Shown here: positions 29,683 through 41,600 of the stretch, one piece after another | How positions within the stretch are numbered: position 1 is the stretch's first letter | Layout: the number at the start of each line of letters is the position of its first letter | Assembly: GCA_017405445.1 (NCBI GenBank) | Contig: JAFRAK010000011.1 | Location: forward strand, 1 to 64,000 | From: Bacilli bacterium | GTDB lineage: Bacteria > Bacillota_I > Bacilli_A > RF39 > UBA660 | DNA: 64,000 nt | Direction of reading: 5' to 3' | The notes under the pieces: generated by a model | Databases searched by the model: none | What the model saw: the letters and a program-made list of their open reading frames with translations, nothing else | Told to the model about the DNA's origin: nothing | Translations under genes and position numbers: made by a program

Positions 29683-32600
29683 TTATTTTTTAATCCAATT
29701 TGCAATAGCTTCTATATCAACAATTCCTATAGGATTCTTTCCTAATTTATAATAATGATTATTATCAGGAGTATCAAGAAGATTTCTAATACCAGCCCAA
29801 ATAGGAGTTCTGCGTTGAATATAAACAGATAATTTATGTTCATCTGCAAATCGTCCGCTATGATAATACGGGTCATAATCTTCTCCTTTTAATATCATAT
29901 CTCCTACAACCATAGCAGTTTTAAACATATCACTTATAACTGATTGACCAGCAACAGGTGTACTCATAAGTTTCTTTGTTTCTACAACACCACCTATAGG
30001 ATTATACATAAAACTTTCAGAGGCAAGTCTATCTGCTTCATAAAGGGCTAAGTTATAGAAAAGGCTATCGTCATCGTCGTCTCCTCCAACTTGTAATGCT
30101 AATGCTACAAGTAATGCTATTAGAACACCGCTCAAATCTCCAGCATTTCTTCTTATATTAGCTTTATCATAGTCAGGAGTAATAGCCCATGTATCTTTAA
30201 TAGCGGCACAGAAGTCAAATATATGTCTAAGCATAAATTGAGCACTCTTTATAGCATCTGTTTGAGGTTGAGTTAATCCACAGTTTTTCTGAGCAACTTC
30301 AGCATTTAGTGAGAGAAAATCCATACAACTTGCTACAATACCTTTTTCAACAGTACCTCTAGTTTCATTATAATATCCTCTTCTACGCCAACGTTTAAGA
30401 ATACCTGTAGGAAGATGTTTATGATATTGCATTACTAATGCTCCCCACCATTTACTTTCTATATAAGCAGCTGCGTTTCTATTATAATTACCATGAATCT
30501 TGTTATTAACAAGTCTAACTCTATTAGATAATTGTCCTAGTATATGTTCAGCATAACTAATACCAGTTTCTGTAAATTCGTGGCTAAGTTTTTCAAGAAT
30601 ACTACCTTCAACAAATTTAAGTTTATGATTATCACCCAAATCTATTTGTGAATAAATATCAGGCATATTATCAAATTCGTCACTAAGTTTTTTCCTATTC
30701 TCTTCTACTTTTTTAGCCCATTCACTTCTTTGCTTCTTATCAAGATGTCTAGCAACCCATTCAGTTATATCATTTTTTCTAAACCAAGCATATTCTCTAA
30801 AATCGTTAGGAGTAGCTGATATTTCTTTTTTAAAGTTAGCAAATTCAGTTTGCTGTTCTTCATTTAAAATATCAGTTAAATATTCAGCTTCTTTTACTCG
30901 TATATACTCAGCTTTATTCATAAATGTAAACCCAATACCTCTAGCATCATCTTTATTTTCTACAAGTTTATGACTATGAAGCATAGCAAATAATACACTA
31001 TTTTGCATAAAATGTTCACCAATAGTTTGAGGACTAAACATACTGTCTCTAAGAATTTTAGAATATTTAGCATAATCTAATTCTCTAACAGTGCCTGTTT
31101 TTTCATCATAATCTACTGATTTAAAATATTTAATAGCAGCATCTTGTTTACTATAAGCCCAATCTTCATGTCCAGCAACTGTAGCAGCAAATCCTTGAGA
31201 ATAACTAAATACACCCATAGTCCATTCTAGAGTGCCAGTACCCCATTGCTCTTTATTAAAATATTCACTTGCAGCAGCTTCTGCTAAAATACCAGTTTCA
31301 CCAAGAGTAACATTAGCTATACCTCCTCTAAAGTTAAGCATCATGTAGTTAGCAGAAGTAAAACCTTGAAGATTTCTAGCAATACCTTGTTTAATATCTG
31401 GTCTGACCCACTGGTCATAAAGTAATCTTCTAACAACATTACTTAATTGTTCATAAAGATTTTTATCTACATCAGTATCATATATAGGATTATCATCACT
31501 ACTTTTTCGTGCATTACGTTGAAATTCTGGAGTTCTAGATACAAATTCCCTAGCTTGACTTTTAAGCTTCTTTGCAGTTTTAGTAATTTTACCTCTAGTA
31601 GACGTATCATTACTATTCTCTACGGGGGAGCCATCGTTTATAATATAAGTTTCTTGCTTTCTAACTTGGTCAAGAAGATAAAATAACTTTTGTTTGTTAT
31701 GAAGAATAGCATTATAATCACAGGCCTTATCTAAATATCTTTCAATAACATCTATCCAGTTTTTATCAAGTAAAGCTTTATGTATTTCTCTATTTTGTTC
31801 TTCAACTTGTTTCTTTTCATCTTTCCATTCAGCAAGAGCTCTTGTATAAGCAACTACATCTCCATCAAAAGCAGCAATTGTTGGTTTTGGTTTATCAAAA
31901 TATATGCTACCTTTATTAGAATCTTTAAGCATTTCTGTCATTGGCATAACAGGATTAAAATCTTCAGAATAACTAATGTCATTTTTCCATGCAATATCAG
32001 ATTCTTTAGCAAAAGTACCAATACCAGCTAATTTACCAAACTCTTTTACAACTTTTCCAAAAGTCATTTGATCAGCCTTTCTTGCAGCAGGAAGATTTCC
32101 TTGCTCAAAGTAATGTTTACCTTGATATGTTTTAGCTGAATTAATAAGAGTTTGTTTAAGATAATTTCTCATCTTAATTTCATATTCATTAAGTTCAGCT
32201 ACTTTAGGATTATCATATCTACCATCATAAGCACCAGGTCTATAGTTACCTAAAATATAAGTATTAGGTCTATATGCAAGATTCCTCATATCTGCTTCTG
32301 GAATATATAATCCATGTTTCATACCATCTTTTACTTTTCTTTCTCTTTGATGTCTACGAGGAACCCATTCACCATCAGCAGAATTTTCTTCAAAATTTTC
32401 ATATTTATATTCACTTCGTGTCCATATTTGTAGAGGCTCTACTTTTCTAGTATATGGATTCCAAACATGATTCTTTTCAATCCATTCTGCATAATAAGCG
32501 TTATTATCTTTTCTACGTTTAGATTCTAATTCTGCTTCACGTCTAGCATCATGATAATATTGAGTAGGAACAGTTCTATACAGCCCTTCAAGAATACGAT

Positions 32601-35600
32601 TAGCTTCTGTTCTTTCTTCATCAACCCATTTAGTATATTCAGGATTTAATTGTCCGTTAATATATTTCTCTGCTTTTGGTCTAATATAGTTAAATAATAG
32701 ACTATTAGCAACAAGTTCGTTATTTTTATCTCTTACATAATCACCAGTAACATCTACTTCGTATAAAATGCTAGCAAGAGCATTTTTGAAAGCTATACTT
32801 CTTCCATTTAAAGCACTTTTTTGAATAGCAAAAGCATCTTCATCTGGAACAGAAACTGTATTTTCTTCAATAAACTTAACTACTTCTTTCATATTAGTAG
32901 AACCTTCTTTACGTTTAAGGGTACGAAGTTTAAGAAGTTCAATACCTAAGTTAGTAAGAAGTTTAATGTTTTCTGCATTATCCTCTAACATAGTGAAGTC
33001 AAGTCTATCGGTAACAGGATTCCAACATCTTTCTAATAGAGCATTTATGTTTGTAACTTGTGTTCTATATTCAGAAGCTTTTACTCCATTACCTGTCATC
33101 TTCTCATAAAACTCTTTTTTAAATATATCACCGTTACCTTTAGCAGAATTTATAAGAACAGCATCAGAGAAAGGAGGATACACATCAAGCTGCATATTTT
33201 GTTCTTGAAGTTTCTTTACTCTTCTTACTTCATCTTCTGTAAATTCATTACCATTTAATACACCTCTATAATCTCTAACAGCTCTATTAGTATCAGTTTC
33301 AGCATTAGAAATTATACGGCTTATATCTAATGATTTTCTATTTTTACCGAGTTTTAATTTGTTTAATGCTTTATTTACTTTTTTTCCAAAATCGTCAACA
33401 TCATTATCATAGTTTACAATAAAAGCAGCATTATTTTTAACCCAGTTTCTAGCTTCTACATATCTTGCGTTTTGCATAAGTTGAGACATTGGTATAGTAG
33501 GAATACCATCAGGAGTTCTTTGTTCAGCTTTAGCTATAACATCAAGATTTATTTTAAGAAGTTCTTTGAATTTAGGAACAGGAACATACTCAAAAGTCCT
33601 TTCTCTTAATTCTTTCATGTTACCTAGGAAATTATTAAGAGCAGTAGCTGCTTCATCTCCATATAAAGCTAATTCTTTCTTTTGTGCTTCTGTATATGCA
33701 GCGCCGAATTGTTTTATAGGTCTACTAACAAAGTTTCCACTTTCATCAATATAATATCCAGGCCTATAAAGATTAATTATAGCTAAATCTAATTTCTTAA
33801 GTTTATTAGTTTGTTCATTAGAAGAACCTCTTTCTTGTATATATTGATTAAGAAGATTACGTTCATATAGAAATTTCATATATTCACTATAAATCTCAGG
33901 ATAGTTTTCAAGCATATCCTGTTCGAGATTTGTTTTTTGAATATAATATTCTGGTTTAGCTTCTTGATTAATAAATACTGCTTTAATTTGGTCAAAAGCT
34001 AATTTAGCTTTAAGATGTTCAATAGTACCATAACCTTGTTTAGAAGCTTCTATAACAGCATCTTCTAATTCGTCATATTTTACTTTAAAATCTCTAACAT
34101 AATCTTCTATAAATTCACCATCATCAGTAATAAATTTATTAATATTTATAGATAAACCTTTAGCAGCAGCTTCTTTTTCAAAAGTTTCTATTTGCTTTCT
34201 ATATTCTTCTTTATATCTTGCTTTAGCTAATCTTCTTTGCTCAATATCATCCATAACATCTCGCATAATAGTTTGAACAAGAGGATTTGAAGCATTCATT
34301 ATGTCATCATATTGCCACATAAACCCTTGAGTTCTATAATAACCGTTAATAAGAGGTATTTGTTTACCCTTAATAAGAGGATTAGTAGATATTGAAGTAA
34401 AATATCCTTCAGCTATTTTTTGTTCTATTTTATCAATAGGAAGTTTGGATATTTCTGTAATAGTCTTTTTTATTTCATCAATATAAAATTGAACTTCACT
34501 ATCTTCAGATGTTTGCTGATTATAATGAGCAAGTTTATCAAGAAGAGCATTTGCTAGATTACTAACTCTTATATATTCATTAAGAAGTTCAGGCTTTTTA
34601 CCCAATAGACTTTGAACCTTATCGTCAAGAATAGATAACCATTTATCTTCATCTTCTGGGTCTCTAGTAAAGTTTTCAATTTTATTTTTAAGAATATCAG
34701 TTACTTTACCAACATAAGCAGCTATTTCTCTCGTAACAAGAAGTTCATTATTTTTTGAAAATTCTACACTAGCAGAAACTTGTCCATCAGCAGCAAGTCT
34801 AATATGATTCATAAATTCTCTAGATACCGGGTCACTTTCTACACCAACTTGACCTTTCATAAAATCAAGAACTCCAGCATTTATATCAGGAAGAGATATA
34901 GCAGCTTCCGATGATTCCATATTTGGGTCGTCTTGAATATCAGAAGAATTTAAAATAGGTGTTATCTTATATAAATATCTAGAATTACCATTATTTAAAG
35001 TAGGAAGTTCTTCTTTTATTTTAGCATTAGGAGTAACTTTAGTTATTTGAACTTTAACAGATTCACCATTAGGATATGTTATAGTTTGTTGTAAACCATA
35101 TAGCTCCCCCGTAGAAGGAATATATGATTCTAATGAACTACAAATGACATATATAGGTTTACTATTAAGTTCATTAATAAATCTACTTCTAACTATATTT
35201 TTTAGATTATTTATACTAATATCATCTTTAAATTTAGTACTATTTATATTAAAATTAGTATCAGCTAATATTTTCCCTTTTATTGTAGCACGTTTCTTAT
35301 ATCTAAGTTCGTCATATTTTCCAGATTCTTTAAATTCTTCTTTAACCCCATCTGCTATTTCTGAAAAGAGAGTATTATCAAACAATTGATTACTATAAGC
35401 AGTTAGAATAGATTCATACCAACCTTTATCCATTGATTTTTTATTATTTTCTTCATTAGCACTCCATATACCAAATTCATTAGTTTCAAGAGTAATCAAC
35501 GGATACATAGCAATAAATCCACCTTTATTTATAATTCTATAGAGTCTTGTATCTCCATTAAAATCTACTATCTTTATATAAGAATTAGGATAATATGTAT

Positions 35601-38600
35601 TACTAGCATTATCTTTCTTTAGAATTTTAGCACTAGTAAGTTTGGAATTATATTCATCTTTTGCTTTTTTTAATTCTTCTTCTGTAGCATTATTTTTAGG
35701 ATTAAATTGACATATATACATTCCACGTTTTGGACCTTGTATATTATATTTAGCTCTTGTTGTTTTATTTAATTTTAATGTACCTATTTCGTTAATGTCC
35801 AAATGACTTCTGAGATACATTTCAGCCATTTCTCTAACTTCATCTTCAGCAATAGGTGACATATTTGTTCCTATAGCTTTAATTCTTCCAAGATAAGCTC
35901 CATTTATTCCAAGACCAATACCTTTAATATCATCTATACCAAAATCTTTATATAAAATTTCATTATCTATAACTTTATTAACAGCGTTTTTACTCATACG
36001 CATACCTTCAACAATAGTAGCATATTTAACCAAATCTACTGCTGTAGCAGCTATAAATGGGTTTTTAGAATTAGCAGCAAGCATAAACTCTAATCTAATA
36101 ACATTTATGTCTATGTTATTATCGTTAAAGTCTATAGTATGCATACCATTCTTTCCTCTTCTTTGCTGAACATTAAGATTAACATCTAAATATCCAAAAA
36201 TACCAGGATTTGTAGAATTAAGTTGAATCCATTTAACTTTTTGAGCTGGAGAAAGTTTTGAAAATTCAGAAAGTTCTTCATTTGTAGGATTATTCTTATC
36301 TTCAACTTTAAATATTTTTTCTTTTCTTTTTGTTTTCTCTACAACTTTTCCATCTTCTTCTACTGTATATTTTTCATATTCTATAGTAGCTATATTACTA
36401 GAAGCACCATAACCAAATATTCGTTGTTTTTCATCATAAGCACTTTTATTAATATCAAGACTCATAGAATATGTACCATCTTCATTAACAGTAAATGTAA
36501 TAGGATGTGCTATAACATCTAATGTGTTCAAAAGATAAGATAAAACATATTTTTTATAATCGTTTTGTAGTTCTTCACTAAGAGGTTTATTGAAATTATT
36601 AGTAAGAAGTGGAGCAAGTTTATCAATAATATCTACAAATTCTTTACGTTCTGTATCTAATACATGTTCTGAAAGCATTACATCAAATGCAGTAGCATAT
36701 TTAAGATTAGCAGTAAGAATAGGATAGCTACTAGTTGAATTATTTCTAACAAAACTAAATACACCTTCAGATATACCAGGATAAATGGATTCAAGAATAT
36801 GAACTCCATTAACAGATAATACAGGGTGAGTAACTTCTTTTTTAGTAAATGTATTCTTTCTATAAATAGAATTAGAAATATCATTTAATGTTTTTCTAGC
36901 TGCATAAATACTTTGTTTAGCACCAAATTTATCAGGATTACAGCATCTAGCAATAGCTCCTATTTCTGTAGCAGTATTATTTATTTTATAAAAAGCAAGC
37001 ATAACACCAAGGTCAAACAGAAGCTGAGTAGTAGTTGGTTTTGCTTCATTATCTTCTACAGGGGAGCTAAATTCTCCTTGGTTATTTAATCGTCTAAGTA
37101 ATTTACTTCCAATAATAGCAATATTCTTAAGATTATTATCACTAAGATTTATATGTGGGTCTTTATCATTTACTTTAAATATTTCAGTAAATTCAGCTCC
37201 ATACTTTTCTTGAAGTTTATTAAGAATATTAGTAATACTTTCTCCTTCAGTCGTAACTCCTAATTCTTTAGCTAATTCTTTTATAGCAATATTGAAAGGA
37301 GTAGAGAATGAATTGGAGAATATAGATTTATTTCCATTATAAGCTTTAACAATTCTTGTTATTGCAGGCTGCGTAATAAAAGAAATAATAGTATCATAAT
37401 CAACTCCAACATTTGCTAAAGTTTTATAAACACCAAAAGTAAATTCATTTACATTAGGAACAGCACCTTCTTTGATAGCATCAAGAATATGAGCAGTAGT
37501 TTCTGAACTATAAGCAGTAAGAATACGACCTATAATGTTTTTATTATTTTTAGAATGACCATAAGTGTTATGTGTAACAAGATAACCTTTTGGAACTCTA
37601 GCACTTGTTTTTAATTCAAAAGCATTTTCATCTATAAGATTTAATACTGTATCAGTATCATATATTACTAATATTTCATCACTAGGAGCAAGTAGAGGTC
37701 TAACTGTATTACATACAGAACAGAAAGTGTCAAGACTAACACTAATAGCTTTAAGTGTTGCTCCACTCATAGCATCATTTTGAAACTTAATCTGGTCATA
37801 TATATTATAAGAAGACCTTGCGTTTCTTTCTGCTCTAACTTCATCAGACATAGTTCTATTTAATGCAGCAATAATATCATCAAAGTTAGAACGAAGCATT
37901 TGCTCTTCAATAGCATTTGGGTCATTCATAATATCAATCATAATTTCTAGAATACGATTATTTCTAGCTCTACGATTGTTTATTTTATAATTAGGAAGAG
38001 TTTTAAATTCTTCAAACGTAGGAAGACCATTTTTCTTAGCTTCTGCTTCTAATCTTTCTTTATATTCATTATCAATAGCATATTTATGTTCAGCTCTTTC
38101 TCCTGGTTGAATATTTACTTCATTTACATAATCAATTAAAGCATTCAAATAAGTTTGAATATTTTGTTCATCTTGAATATGTTTATCTAAATATTTTTTA
38201 TTTTTAATAACATATTGTGTAGTATAATCAATAGCGGCTTTACCAAAAGCATATTCATATTCTGCAGCAGTAGCAGAACGACCTACTTTTTCTCTAGCTT
38301 TTTTTCTTAAATTATATAATCCTTTTTTGTAATGTTCTAATAGATTATCTTCTGCAACAGCTAGAGCTGTTTTATATTTTATATATCTGTCTTGTATAAG
38401 TGTATTAAATTCTTTTATTTTGCTCTTTTTATCTTCTTTACTTTCTTTTAACTCTTCTATATCTTCTATTTTACCTTTAAGATAATAAAAATAATCATCT
38501 AAAGTATATCCTTCTTTTTCGTAATCTTTATATTTTATTCTATGCTTAATGCCATTAGAATCTGTATAACTTTCAAAAGTAATAGCGTAAACAGAATCAA

Positions 38601-41600
38601 TATCAAAGTCGGAACCTGTTTGAGATACCCAGTCATTAGGAACTACAATAGTAGAGCCTTGAGCATCATTAAGTATTCCTACAACTTTCATAATAGCTAC
38701 AGATTGCTTACCTTCAGTAGGAATACGATAACCTATAAGCATGTCTAATCCTTCTTTACTTAATTCTTCAAGAATTTGAGTTTCAGACATGTTTCTATAA
38801 TGCTTGCTATTTTTATTAATTCCTAAATAAGAAAGAGGAACTTTAACTTCAATATAATGTTCTTGTTTTCCATTAACAATAGGATGGTATCTTAAATCAC
38901 TATCATAAGATACTTCAGTACCTTTTTCTTTAAGATATTCTTTAAATTCTTTTCTAAGTTTACTAGATACTTTGTCTTTTACTTCTTTATTATTTTCTGC
39001 AGCCCAAACTTTAAACTTTTCGTTTTCTATAAGTTTTTCATCAGGAAGAAGACTTAAATCTAAAGCAGTATAACCTACATTTGTAACCTGAGCAGCATGA
39101 AAACCAGGAAGAGTTTGTCTTGTTATATTTCTATTAATAAAACCCTGAATAATAGATTCATAAGTTGTAATGATACTATTTATACAAGGATTCATACGAG
39201 GTTGACCATTAACTAAAGTAACATAGTCATTCATATTTTTGTCAAGACCTCTTCTAACAAGTTCTCCTTTAAGTTTTGAAAGTAAAACTTTATTGTTAAT
39301 ATTAACAATTTCTCCTACTTCATTAAATTCTATATCTAAATCATTAACAAGTTTCTCATAAGAACCATATACATTTTCTACAAATAAATCAAAATATTCA
39401 AGTTTTTTATCATATAATTCTTTAGTAGAAATACCTTTAGTTATATTATCAATAATTTTCTTTACAATTTGAATACCAGCTTTATTTGTGCTATTCATGT
39501 GTTGAGGAGTTTCCTGTTGAGTGTAAAGATAATTGTAATCGTATAATTGCATAGCTTCTTTAGCTTCTGCAACAAAAGATTTAAATTTTTCTTTACTTAT
39601 TTGACCATCATTGTCCCAAAGAGTAAGAACTTTTTCATTTGCTGCTTTAGAAGTTTCAACAGTATTAAGCTGGTCAATTCCAGCTTCTTTCATCATATTA
39701 TAAACTTCTTCAAGTTGAGTACCTTTTATAAAATAAGGAACAAGAACAAGTTCTGCATTTTTAATCTGACGAGGAAGTTCTTCTTTATAATTTTCATCAT
39801 AATGTAAATCGTAATAGAAGTTCTTTTGAACTTGAATAAAAGCTTCAATATCTTTTGCAGTAAGAGTTTCAGGACTAAACATAAGTTTTTGAAGCATAGG
39901 AATATACTTTCTTAATTGTCCTTTAGCAGCAACTCTTCTAACAAATTCTTCTAAAGTTATATAAGATTGAGCATCATTTACCTTAGTTTCAGTAAAACCT
40001 CCTCGTCTAACTCCTTTTTCGTCTTTCGGACCATAAAGCATGTCATCAATTCTATCTTCAACTTTAGCTTTTTCTTCGGCATTTATATTGTGTTTTGACA
40101 TGTGTTTAAGAAGAAAAGCTTTAATGTTTTGTAGAGCTTCTTCATTAGTGGCTTGTGTATTTTTAACAGTAACAGCTCTAAATTTATTATAAATTTTAAG
40201 ACCTTCTAATTGAGTACCTGCAAATATTTCAGAAAAAGTCTTTTTAATAGGATTACCTTCTTCATCAACTCCTGTTGTAATTGTTCCTTTATCAAGAAGA
40301 GTTTTTTCTACAATTTCTGTTCTATACGGAAGTTCATTTATATAATCTACAACACCATAAGGTATACCAGAACCTTGATATTCTTTTGCTCTTTTAAGAA
40401 TTGTTTGAGCATTAGGATAAAATTTAGAATCTCCATCTAAAATACCATCGTGAGCACATAAAACTAAATGATAATTTATACTAAAATTAATAACATCATC
40501 ATAAGTTAGTTTTCTTTCTCCAAGAAAATCTTTATATTCTGATAAGAATTCATTACCACTATCTACATAATCTTTAATCCAAGAATCTAATCTTTCTTGA
40601 ATTGCAAAAAGTTGTGCTTCAGTTAGTTCTATATCAATAATATTATTAGTATTAGAATCTTTTTTAATATGTAATCCGTTTTCTTGTTTAGCTCCCCCGT
40701 AGAAGAAATCTATGATTACATTACCTGTTGCATCTTCTTTGAATAGGTCAGACATATAATTTCTAGTATATCCTTTACCATCTTTATCATGTGCAAATAA
40801 TGTAAATTTATTACTACCAAAAACTTTTCCACTTAATGAAAGTGTTTGACCTTTTTTAGTATAAACATTTCCTTCTTTATCAGTATGATAAAATTTAACA
40901 CCTGTTAGTTTAGTTCTAACAGGCACACCATTTTCTTTCTTTATACTACCATCGTTTTCACATTCAAATAGTACATCTCTAGCAACAGCAGCAGAAAGAA
41001 GTTCTTGCTTAAATTGGTTTAGTATAAGTTGATAAGCAGCACTATTATGATTAATTACTTTAGCTTGCTGACCATAAACTGTATCTCCTACAGTAACAGG
41101 GCCTTTTGCTAGTTGTTCTGTATAATAATTACTTAATAAAGATATTGTATCATCTTTGAGAGTAGCTTCAAATACTCTAATTCCTTCTTCTGTTTTTCTA
41201 TATTCAAAAGTTCCTTCGATATTTATATTACTAAAATATCCAAATTCATTTGACTTACCTGTTATTACAAAATATTTATTATCAGATTCATCTTGTAATA
41301 GAATATAATCTTTGTCCTTTTTATGAATAATATAGTTTTTATTTTTAACTTGAAGAGGAGTTTTCTTTGTTAATATATTATTAAGTAATGTATGAGAAAT
41401 TTTATATCCAGAAGCAAAACCTTCATCACCTTCAGTTACTATATCATATTGTTCTTTAGTAATTTTCTTTGTAACAGCAGACACTATGTCTTTAACAGTA
41501 TTAGCTACTGTGTTTTTATCAGCAAAAACAAATAAGTCACTAGTATCTATTCTAGGAGCTCTAATAGCAAAAGTTTTAGGAGCATCTGAAGGAGTTCTTA